Below are positions 5,884 to 12,229 of a stretch of 14,451 bases of DNA, piece after piece. Source of the stretch: Kiritimatiellales bacterium (GTDB lineage: Bacteria; Verrucomicrobiota; Kiritimatiellia; Kiritimatiellales; Pontiellaceae); contig DAOVNC010000041.1 in the NCBI GenBank assembly GCA_030630445.1, positions 1 to 14,451 on the forward strand. Reading direction: 5' to 3'. The notes beneath the pieces were generated by a model that saw nothing but the letters and a program-made list of their open reading frames with translations, made no database searches and was not told the DNA's origin. Within the stretch, counting starts at the first letter, position 1; each line of letters begins with the position of its first letter. The position numbers and the translations under genes were made by a program.

Positions 5884-7866
5884 TTAAGCAGGTTCAGTTC
5901 TTTCGGATGATGCTTCATCCACAGGGTCGTCAGCGGCTTCAGGTTCTTCGGCCTCCGGAGCCTTCTCTTCTGTTTTCCCTTCGGGGGGCAGAGTTCCCGT
6001 TTTCATAATGGAATCGACGTCGTCGAAGTCCAGCACTTCGCGCTCGATCAACAGCTCGGACAGGGTAACTAGCTTCTCCTTGTTGTCCGTCAGAATCTTC
6101 ATGCAGGCATCGTAGGCTTCCGTGATGATGCGCTGTACTTCCTGGTCGATCTTCCGTGCGGTCTCTTCGCTATGTTCGTGCGAGCCATTGATGCCCTGGC
6201 CAAGGAATACCGGCTTGCTATGGCTCCCTAGGTTTTGCGGGCCAATCGTTTGGCTCATGCCGTATTCGCACACCATCGCCCGGGCAATGAGGGTTGCCCG
6301 CTCAATATCGTTGTGTGCGCCGGTCGTTACGTCGTTGAAGATCAGCTCTTCCGCCGCTCGTCCGCCCATCAGCGACAAAAGATCGGCCTCCAGCCGTTTT
6401 TTCGACTGCGTGTAGCGATCCTTTTCCGGGAGCGACATCGTGGCGCCGAGTGCGCGTCCACGCGGGATGATGGTCACTTTGTGGATCGGTTCGCATTCCG
6501 GCGTGTAGTACATTGCGATGGTGTGCCCGGCTTCGTGGTATGCGGTAAGTTTCTTTTCTTCCGGATCAAGCACGTGGCTGCGCCGTTCGCGCCCCCACAT
6601 CACCTTGTCGCGCGCTTCTTCCATATCTTCCTGCTCCACGAACTCCGCCCCGCGGCGTGCCGCCAGCAGGGCCGCTTCGTTCACCAGGTTGGCCAGATCC
6701 GCGCCGGAAAAGCCCGGTGTTCCGCGTGCGCTTTTCTTTAATTCAACCTTGTCCGACAGGCGGACGTTGCGGGAGTGGATCTTCAGGATTTGCTCGCGCC
6801 CTTCCAGTGTCGGCAGGTCGACCACCACTTGGCGGTCGAAGCGACCGGGCCGCAGCAGGGCGGGATCGAGCACATCGGGGCGGTTGGTTGCCGCAATGAT
6901 GATAATGCCCTCCTGCGAGTCAAAGCCATCCATTTCGACCAGCAGGGCATTCAGCGTCTGTTCGCGTTCGTCGTGTCCGCCGCCAATGCCGCTGAAGCGG
7001 CTGCGGCCAACAGCGTCGATTTCGTCGATGAAAATGATGCACGGGGCGTTTTTCTTGCCCTGCTCAAACATGTCGCGCACGCGCGAAGCACCGATGCCGA
7101 CAAACATTTCGACAAAGTCCGATCCGCTGATCGTGAAGAACGGCACGTCGGCCTCGCCCGCCACCGCTTTGGCGAGTAGCGTTTTCCCCGTTCCCGGTGC
7201 CCCGGATAGCAGGACCCCCTTGGGCATCTTTCCGCCGAGCTTCTGGAACTTCTTCGGATCCTTCAGGAACTCAACGACTTCCTGTAGCTCCTCCTTGGCC
7301 TCGTCAACCCCCGCGACCTCCTTGAAGGTGATCTTGTTCTTGTCCTGCGTCAGCATTTTCGCCCGGCTCTTGCCAAAGCTCATGGCGCCGCGCCCGGCGT
7401 TCTTCATCTGGCGGATAAAGACAAAATAGATGATGCCGAAGATGAGGATGAAGGGCACGATATTGGCCAGAATGGAGATCAGCATGGTTTTGGGCCGCTT
7501 CACATTCACCTGAACCCCGTTGCTCTCCAGCATTTCCATTAGCTTCTCGGTCAGGATGATCTCGGTACGGAACTTGGTCATGCCCGCTTCGTTCAAATCT
7601 TTCGATTCGCCGGTCACAAAGTGGTTGCCTGCACCGTCGTTGGCAATGTCCACCTTGGCAATCCGGCCTCCCTTGACCATATTCACAAAATCGGTGTATT
7701 CAACCTCGCCGACCTTCTTTGACGAGTTGGAAAACAGGTGTAGAACCGTCAGGAAAATCGCCATCATCAGGAACGATATGGCCAGCCCGCGCATCGGCAT
7801 CGGGGGTGGCCCCTTTTTTGCGGGCTTGTCGGATTTGGGGTCTTTGGGGGGGGTGTTATCTGCCAT
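5884..7866 (-). CDS. ftsH: ATP-dependent zinc metalloprotease FtsH
   Basis: A 660-residue membrane-anchored AAA+ protease that degrades misfolded or unassembled membrane proteins and some cytoplasmic regulators. Domains in order: a proline/lysine-rich cytoplasmic tail (1-25), membrane segment one (27-45), periplasmic domain (about 46-126), membrane segment two (about 128-150), AAA+ ATPase with Walker A GAPGTGKT (222-229), pore loop EMFVG (253-257), Walker B IIFIDEID (277-284) and second region of homology TNRPDVLDPALLRPGRFDR (327-345), then the peptidase with HEAGH (444-448) and probable third zinc ligand Asp520 in GAHND. The C-terminal 35 residues are a Glu/Ala/Pro-rich tail. The start at 7866 is chosen because AGAGAG lies 8 nt upstream; the in-frame ATG at 7926 adds non-conserved sequence. 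All catalytic residues are present, so it should be active. Confidence 0.97.
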   Translation of the reverse strand: MADNTPPKDPKSDKPAKKGPPPMPMRGLAISFLMMAIFLTVLHLFSNSSKKVGEVEYTDFVNMVKGGRIAKVDIANDGAGNHFVTGESKDLNEAGMTKFRTEIILTEKLMEMLESNGVQVNVKRPKTMLISILANIVPFILIFGIIYFVFIRQMKNAGRGAMSFGKSRAKMLTQDKNKITFKEVAGVDEAKEELQEVVEFLKDPKKFQKLGGKMPKGVLLSGAPGTGKTLLAKAVAGEADVPFFTISGSDFVEMFVGIGASRVRDMFEQGKKNAPCIIFIDEIDAVGRSRFSGIGGGHDEREQTLNALLVEMDGFDSQEGIIIIAATNRPDVLDPALLRPGRFDRQVVVDLPTLEGREQILKIHSRNVRLSDKVELKKSARGTPGFSGADLANLVNEAALLAARRGAEFVEQEDMEEARDKVMWGRERRSHVLDPEEKKLTAYHEAGHTIAMYYTPECEPIHKVTIIPRGRALGATMSLPEKDRYTQSKKRLEADLLSLMGGRAAEELIFNDVTTGAHNDIERATLIARAMVCEYGMSQTIGPQNLGSHSKPVFLGQGINGSHEHSEETARKIDQEVQRIITEAYDACMKILTDNKEKLVTLSELLIEREVLDFDDVDSIMKTGTLPPEGKTEEKAPEAEEPEAADDPVDEASSERTEPA

Positions 7867-7897
7867 AATTAAATCTCTCTTTGAAAAAACAGGCCCA

Positions 7898-7926
7898 TCA
7901 TTACCATCGCAGGGAGGCGATTGCAA
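7898..7926 (-). promoter_or_regulatory. Candidate extended -10 promoter of ftsH
   Basis: Read on the minus strand: TTGCAA (7926-7921), 17-bp spacer, TAATGA (7903-7898) preceded by TGG, an extended -10 arrangement. The -10 itself matches consensus poorly. It sits in the 112-bp gap between the rlmD stop and the ftsH start, about 30 bp upstream of the ATG, so ftsH and the lipoprotein may be transcribed apart from rlmD. Confidence 0.35.
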
Positions 7927-7978
7927 CGCTTACAATACAAACTTGGAGTCATTGGGCGTCGTTTCGTTCAATGCGGAC

Positions 7979-9418
7979 TCAACAGTCCACCCGCTCGAAG
8001 CGGGCGACGCTCTCGACGTGGTTGGTTTGGGGGAACATGTCGACGGGCTGGCAGGATACGAGCTGGTATTGGCCTTCTTCGCAGAGCATCTTCCCGTCGC
8101 GGGCGAGCGAGGCGGGGTTGCAGCTGACGTAGACGATGGCGGCCGGCGCAATTTTCAGCAGCATCTTGACGGCCTTGGGGTTCATGCCGGCGCGGGGGGG
8201 GTCGGTGATGACGACGTCGGGATGGCCAAAGTCGCGCATGTCCTGCTCGATATGCTTGATGTCCTTGAGGTCGAGCTGGATGAATTCGCAGTTTTCGACA
8301 TTGTGGCGCTTGGCGTTCTCGCGGGCGTCGTTGACGGAGCTTTCGACGAGTTCGACGCCGAGCACTTTTTTGCAATGCCCGGAGGCAAACAGCGAAATGG
8401 AGCCGGTGCCGCAGAAGAGGTCGTAGACCACGTCGGTGGGCTTGAGCCGGGCGGTTTCGAGGATCTTGAAATAGAGAGTTTCGGCCTGGGCGGTGTTGGT
8501 CTGGAAGAAGGAGTTGGCGGAGATGCGGTAGGTGTAGCTTCCAAGCCGGTCGGTGATGTGGCCGGGGCCGTGGATCACGAATTCCTTCTCGCCGAAGGCG
8601 ACGGTGTTCTTGGCGGAAGTGGTGTTGTTGACGAAGGTGGTCAGGCTCTCGCCGAGCGCGATCTTGAGGTCTTCGCACAGCTCCTGCATTAGCTCGGGAT
8701 GGTGCGTGGAGGTGACGAGGTTGACCATGAATTCACCGGTATTGCCGCCGTGGCGGACGACGAGGTTGCGCAGCTCGCCGGTGTGCGAGCGGGTGGAGTA
8801 GATGGGGAGTTCTTCCTTGTGGCGCAGGCAAAAAGCGCGGGTGGTGTTGAGCGCAATGTTCATCTCCTCGGTGGAGAGGTCGCAGTGGTCGAGGTCGATG
8901 GCCTTGGCGTAGCAGCCGGGCGCGTGGAAGCCGAGGGCAAAGTCGAGCGGCTTGTCGTGTTGACTGGGTTCGAGGCCGATTTCATCGGTGGTGAGGTAGC
9001 GCAGGTCGGTGAAGGAAAAGTCCATCTTGTTGCGGTAGCCAAACAGTTCAGGGGCGGGGAGGCACGGTTCGCACTCAATGCCGGCGAAGCCGCCGATATG
9101 TTCGAGGGCGTCCTGCACCTGCTTGCGCTTGAGGCGCAGCTGCTCCGGATAGTCCATGTGCTGCCACTTGCAGCCACCGCACAGGCCGAAGTAGGGGCAG
9201 ACGGGGTCGATGCGGTGGGGCGATGGCTTGACCAGCTCGCGGAAGCGCGAGACGAGATACTTCTTCTTGATCTTGAAGATTTCCGCCATCACGGTATCGC
9301 CGACCGCGGTGGTTCCCTGCACGAAGATGCCCATGCCGTCGTCGAGCCGCCCGAAGCATTGGTTCTTGTCGCCCAGATCGAGAATCTCGACCTCCACCAT
9401 CTGTTTCTTTTTATACAT
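7979..9418 (-). CDS. rlmD: 23S rRNA (uracil-C5)-methyltransferase, RlmD/RumA family
   Basis: A 479-residue SAM-dependent RNA methyltransferase that makes 5-methyluridine in RNA. An N-terminal TRAM domain (about 7-62) binds RNA. A [4Fe-4S] site follows, with CPYFGLCGGC giving Cys74, Cys80 and Cys83; the fourth ligand is probably Cys179. The catalytic domain has the SAM loop DLFCGTGSIS (333-342), DPPRAG (406-411), the nucleophile Cys433 in VSCNP and the proton-abstracting Glu469 in NHVES. The complete set of residues argues for activity. The start at 9418 (MYKKKQ) has no clear Shine-Dalgarno; MVEVEI, six codons on, is an alternative. RlmD of E. coli modifies U1939, whereas RlmCD of Gram-positives also modifies U747; TrmA-like tRNA activity cannot be excluded. 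Whether it shares a transcript with ftsH is unclear. Confidence 0.9.
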   Translation of the reverse strand: MYKKKQMVEVEILDLGDKNQCFGRLDDGMGIFVQGTTAVGDTVMAEIFKIKKKYLVSRFRELVKPSPHRIDPVCPYFGLCGGCKWQHMDYPEQLRLKRKQVQDALEHIGGFAGIECEPCLPAPELFGYRNKMDFSFTDLRYLTTDEIGLEPSQHDKPLDFALGFHAPGCYAKAIDLDHCDLSTEEMNIALNTTRAFCLRHKEELPIYSTRSHTGELRNLVVRHGGNTGEFMVNLVTSTHHPELMQELCEDLKIALGESLTTFVNNTTSAKNTVAFGEKEFVIHGPGHITDRLGSYTYRISANSFFQTNTAQAETLYFKILETARLKPTDVVYDLFCGTGSISLFASGHCKKVLGVELVESSVNDARENAKRHNVENCEFIQLDLKDIKHIEQDMRDFGHPDVVITDPPRAGMNPKAVKMLLKIAPAAIVYVSCNPASLARDGKMLCEEGQYQLVSCQPVDMFPQTNHVESVARFERVDC

Positions 9419-9488
9419 AGGGCGCGCAGGGTAGGGCAGCAGGGCGGAGGATGCAAAGCGATTTAGGGCAAAATGATATCGGTTGTGC

Positions 9489-9518
9489 CGTGTGCAACGG
9501 GGGAAACCACAGCACACG
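9489..9518. repeat. Inverted repeat CGTGTGC/GCACACG
   Basis: CGTGTGC (9489-9495) and GCACACG (9512-9518) are exact inverted copies separated by 16 nt, in the gap between the divergent rlmD and nitroreductase genes. It could be an operator half-site pair or part of the same repeat element as the hairpin at 9530-9549. No T tract follows on either strand. Confidence 0.4.
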
Positions 9519-9529
9519 CGGGAATGTAG

Positions 9530-9549
9530 GCCCGATGCCCTCATCGGGC
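9530..9549. repeat. REP-like palindrome in the rlmD/nitroreductase intergenic region
   Basis: GCCCGATG (9530-9537) and CATCGGGC (9542-9549) form an 8-bp perfect stem with the 4-nt loop CCCT. Because the flanking genes diverge, it cannot serve either as a 3' terminator. A compact GC-rich hairpin alone between genes is the usual form of REP/BIME repeats, which are dispersed by RAYT-type TnpA proteins; only one copy lies in this window, so dispersion is not shown. Confidence 0.5.
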
Positions 9550-9600
9550 GGGCGGTGGAATGGCCGGTGGTGCGGCGATAAAATAATTGGAACAGGATGA

Positions 9601-9628
9601 TTGAATCCCACCGGCTTCGTTGTATTCT
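9601..9628 (+). promoter_or_regulatory. Candidate promoter of the nitroreductase gene
   Basis: TTGAAT (9601-9606), 16-bp spacer, TATTCT (9623-9628); each hexamer matches consensus at four of six positions. The leader would be about 20 nt and includes the Shine-Dalgarno AGGAA (9644-9648) 6 nt before the ATG. Confidence 0.45.
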
Positions 9629-9654
9629 TGCCTTTTTAACGAAAGGAACTTTTT

Positions 9655-10161
9655 ATGGAAACAATCAAAGCCATTATGACGCGCCGGAGCATTCGTACCT
9701 GGACGGACGAACCCGTGACGGAGCAGGAACGCAAGACCCTTATGGAAGCGGCGATGAATGCACCGTCGGCCGCCGATGCTCGCCCGTGGCATTTCGTGAC
9801 AATGGACGATCCCGAAACGATCAAGCAATTCACCGATCTGGGCGGAACGGAGATGCTGGCCGAGTCGACTTTCATGGTGATGGTTTGTGGCGACGAGTCT
9901 AAAGAGATCTACCCCGGTTTCTGGCCACAGGATTGCTCCTGCGCCGCGCAAAACATGCAGCTGGCCGCGCACGACATCGGAATTGGCTGCGTGTGGATCG
10001 CGATCTACCCGCTCGACGAGCGCGTACAGATCTGCCGCAAGATTCTCGGCATCCCCGAAGCCATCACCCCGTTCGCACTGCTGGCGATGGGCGTACCGAA
10101 CGAGGTGCTTTCCCCTGAATACCGCTACGAAGAAGAGCGGGTGCATTCAAACAAATGGTAA
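9655..10161 (+). CDS. Nitroreductase-family FMN oxidoreductase
   Basis: A 168-residue cytoplasmic flavoprotein of the nitroreductase fold, which transfers electrons from NAD(P)H through FMN to quinones, nitro compounds or unknown physiological acceptors. Seen: the N-terminal phosphate-binding motif RRSIR (10-14), PSAADARPWHF (37-47) lining the flavin, and the helix and strand AAHDIGIGCVWIAIYP (104-119) typical of the family, followed by GVPNE. At 168 residues it is a short form, as in many anaerobes. Cys94, Cys96, Cys112 and Cys127 are present but do not make an obvious metal site. The start at 9655 has AGGAA upstream and leads directly into the family domain. Thioredoxin follows 181 bp later with its own promoter, so the pairing is thematic (redox) rather than a proven operon. 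Substrate unknown. Confidence 0.88.
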   Translation: METIKAIMTRRSIRTWTDEPVTEQERKTLMEAAMNAPSAADARPWHFVTMDDPETIKQFTDLGGTEMLAESTFMVMVCGDESKEIYPGFWPQDCSCAAQNMQLAAHDIGIGCVWIAIYPLDERVQICRKILGIPEAITPFALLAMGVPNEVLSPEYRYEEERVHSNKW

Positions 10162-10168
10162 ACGGCCA

Positions 10169-10254
10169 GTTGATGGGTTGTTGAGTGGTGGTTGCCAAGC
10201 CTCGCCGGACGTAATGTTTTCGTTCGCAACCATCAACCCGCAACGAGCAACCCG
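10169..10254. repeat. Inverted heptad-repeat element
   Basis: The right arm holds four 7-bp units beginning CAAC: CAACCAT, CAACCCG, CAACGAG, CAACCCG (10227-10254). The left arm has GTTG at 10169, 10177 and 10191 and AGTG at 10184, the same theme on the other strand with less exact spacing. GTTGATGG (10169-10176) is an exact inverted copy of CCATCAAC (10230-10237), and TGGTTGC (10189-10195) of GCAACCA (10226-10232). The whole could fold into a cruciform or long RNA hairpin immediately after the nitroreductase stop. It has no coding potential. Confidence 0.5.
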
Positions 10255-10289
10255 CTTCGGAGAAGCCGAAGCATTTGTATTTGATTTTT
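10254..10289 (+). terminator. Terminator candidate after the nitroreductase gene
   Basis: GCTTCGG (10254-10260) and CCGAAGC (10266-10272) make a 7-bp perfect stem with a 5-nt loop, followed by a T-rich tail ending in TTTTT (10285-10289). The tail is interrupted by other bases, so efficiency is uncertain. The tail overlaps the -35 of the thioredoxin promoter. Confidence 0.5.
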
Positions 10290-10308
10290 GAACGGAACCG
10301 AGGATAAT
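10281..10308 (+). promoter_or_regulatory. Promoter candidate of thioredoxin
   Basis: TTGATT (10281-10286), 16-bp spacer, GATAAT (10303-10308); the -10 matches consensus at five of six positions. A leader of about 30 nt carries the Shine-Dalgarno AAGGAG (10330-10335) 7 nt before the thioredoxin ATG. Confidence 0.5.
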
Positions 10309-10342
10309 TCGTCTCATTTAGAAATCAAAAAGGAGCAATAAA

Positions 10343-10663
10343 ATGGCAGAAGGTGTAATTGATCTGGATGTAGCTACGTATGAAGAGACGGTAAAGAGCG
10401 GCGTTGTACTCGTCGATTTCTGGGCACCTTGGTGCGGGCCGTGCAAGATGCAAACGCCGATCCTTGAAAAGGTGGCGGCCGAGGTTGGCGGCAAGGCGGT
10501 AATCGCAAAAGTGAACGTGGATGAAGCGCCCGATCTGGCCGCCAAATACGGCATTCGTTCGATCCCCACGTTGATCCTGCTCAAGGATGGCGAAAACAAG
10601 CAGCAGTTTGTTGGGCTCCAGCAGCAGGCCGCACTGGTCTCCGCCATCGAAGCGGAGCAGTAG
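10343..10663 (+). CDS. trxA: Thioredoxin
   Basis: A 106-residue classical thioredoxin, a cytoplasmic dithiol reductant kept reduced by thioredoxin reductase. The active site WCGPC gives Cys31 and Cys34, preceded by VDFWAP; the cis-proline is Pro75 in SIPTL, and the LLKDGE turn follows. Length is that of E. coli TrxA, and there is no signal peptide. The Shine-Dalgarno AAGGAG fixes the start. It is bounded by its own promoter candidate and a strong terminator, so it is likely monocistronic. No thioredoxin reductase gene lies in the window. Confidence 0.96.
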   Translation: MAEGVIDLDVATYEETVKSGVVLVDFWAPWCGPCKMQTPILEKVAAEVGGKAVIAKVNVDEAPDLAAKYGIRSIPTLILLKDGENKQQFVGLQQQAALVSAIEAEQ

Positions 10664-10684
10664 GACTAGGTGTTTCGTCTTGAG

Positions 10685-10713
10685 AAAAGGGTGCCGATTC
10701 GGCACCCTTTTTT
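10685..10713 (+). terminator. Strong rho-independent terminator after thioredoxin
   Basis: GGGTGCCG (10689-10696) pairs exactly with CGGCACCC (10700-10707) across a 3-nt loop; flanking AAAA (10685-10688) extends the stem with the first Ts, and TTTTTT (10708-10713) gives the tract. It cleanly separates thioredoxin from the sulfatase operon. Confidence 0.9.
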
Positions 10714-10795
10714 GGTCTACCTGTTTCAGGGAGGCTGTCCGGTACGGCGCATGGATTTCGTCGGTTGAAAGTAGCGAAAGGAAGGGAATTGGATC

Positions 10796-12229
10796 ATGAA
10801 AAGAAATCTGTTTTTTGCCGCTGGCGCGGTACTGGTTGGGTTTGTGGTTTCGCAAATGGCTTCGGCCAAGCCGAATATTATCTACATTAATGCCGATGAC
10901 TACGGGATCATGGACATCGGCTATAATTCGGACCGCTACCGGACGCCGAACCTCGACCGGTTGGCGAAGGAAGGGATGGTCTTTACCGAGGCGTATGCTT
11001 CGGCGGCCAACTGCGCACCAAGCCGTGCGTGTGTGTTGAGCGGGCAGTATGGCCCGCGCCACGGCGTCTATACAGTGAATAATTCCGACCGCGGAAAGCC
11101 GCAGCACCGCAAGCTGGTGCCCATCAAGAATACGCTGCACCTCGATGATGAAATGCTGACGATCCCCGAGGCGTTGAAGGTGGCCGGCTACACCACGATC
11201 CACCTGGGCAAGTGGCACCTTGGCGAAGATCCCTGCACGCAGGGGTTCGATGTGAACATTGGCGGCGGAACCTCTGGCTCTCCGTACGGCGGATACTTTG
11301 CCCCGTTCAAAGGACCGATGGCTAAATATAACGAGCCGTATGGAAAGGGTACGCACAGTACCGATATTTTTGCGGCGGAAGCCATTCGCTTCATGCGTGA
11401 AAACAAAGAAAAACCCTTTTTCATACACATGGCCTACTATGCGGTTCATAGCCCGATCCAAAAGGTGCCCGGCATGGTGGAGAAATACGAGGACGTCGAA
11501 AACCTCAATGCGGCCTATGCCTCGATGGTTGAAAAGATGGATGAAAGCATCGGGAAGATTATTGCCGAACTCGATGCGCTGGGCCTGCGGGACAATACGC
11601 TGGTGCTGTTTACCTCCGACAACGGCGGCATTTGCAAAACATCCAGCCAAGCTCCGTATCGCGCGGGGAAAGGTTCCTATTTCGAGGGGGGCATCCGCGA
11701 ACCCATGGTCGTGCGCTGGCCCGCGAAGGTGAAGGCCGGAACCACCTGCGATGTGCCCGTGATCGGCATCGACTTTTTCCCGACTTTCCTCGAAGCCGCC
11801 GGGCTGCCTGTGCCGCAGGGCAAGGTGCTCGACGGCGAAAGCCTGATGCCGTTGCTCGCGCAGAAAGGATCACTGCCCGACCGGGCGCTTTATTGGCATT
11901 TCCCCATCTATCTCCAGAAATATGCCGGTGTCGAGGACGAGGCGCACGACTCGCTCTTCCGCACGCGCCCGGGTTCGGTCGTGCATCTCGGAAAATGGAA
12001 GCTGCACGAATATTTCGAGGACGGGCGGCTGGAACTCTACAATCTGGAGTCCGATATCGGGGAGCGTGAAAACCTCGCCAAAAAAATGCCGGAGAAGGCC
12101 AAAGAACTGCACGCCATGCTGAAGGTCTGGCGCAAAGAGATAGACGCTCCGGTTCCTGCCCAGTTGAACCCGAAATATGACGAAGCCGCCGACCTGGCCG
12201 CACGTAGGACAAAACCACGAGCTAAATGA
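10796..12229 (+). CDS. Exported sulfatase (family S1, formylglycine type)
   Basis: A 477-residue arylsulfatase-fold enzyme that would hydrolyse sulfate esters, here probably on a polysaccharide or its oligosaccharides. Residues 1-24 are a signal peptide ending MASA before KPN, so it acts in the periplasm or outside. Active-site features: metal-binding ADDYG (33-37), the maturation motif CAPSR with Cys73 to be converted to formylglycine, HLGKWHLG with Lys139 and His141, His218, TSDNGG with Asp275/Asn276, and Lys292 in RAGKGSYFEGG. All key residues are present. The start has an AAGGAAGGGAA ribosome site (10778-10788). The stop overlaps the GH2 gene by ATGA, so both are translated together. No formylglycine-generating enzyme or anaerobic maturase is in the window, so it must be encoded elsewhere. 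The exact S1 subfamily and substrate cannot be assigned by eye. Confidence 0.95.
   Translation: MKRNLFFAAGAVLVGFVVSQMASAKPNIIYINADDYGIMDIGYNSDRYRTPNLDRLAKEGMVFTEAYASAANCAPSRACVLSGQYGPRHGVYTVNNSDRGKPQHRKLVPIKNTLHLDDEMLTIPEALKVAGYTTIHLGKWHLGEDPCTQGFDVNIGGGTSGSPYGGYFAPFKGPMAKYNEPYGKGTHSTDIFAAEAIRFMRENKEKPFFIHMAYYAVHSPIQKVPGMVEKYEDVENLNAAYASMVEKMDESIGKIIAELDALGLRDNTLVLFTSDNGGICKTSSQAPYRAGKGSYFEGGIREPMVVRWPAKVKAGTTCDVPVIGIDFFPTFLEAAGLPVPQGKVLDGESLMPLLAQKGSLPDRALYWHFPIYLQKYAGVEDEAHDSLFRTRPGSVVHLGKWKLHEYFEDGRLELYNLESDIGERENLAKKMPEKAKELHAMLKVWRKEIDAPVPAQLNPKYDEAADLAARRTKPRAK

Noticed and set aside
7520..9466. Long plus-strand open frames of 390 and 255 codons opposite ftsH and rlmD
   Set aside because: They cross the well-supported minus-strand genes, lack motifs and show the Val/Gly/Glu-rich composition typical of antisense frames.
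10227..10254. CRISPR-like short repeats
   Set aside because: The units are 7 bp with no spacers between them, so this is a tandem heptad array and not a CRISPR.
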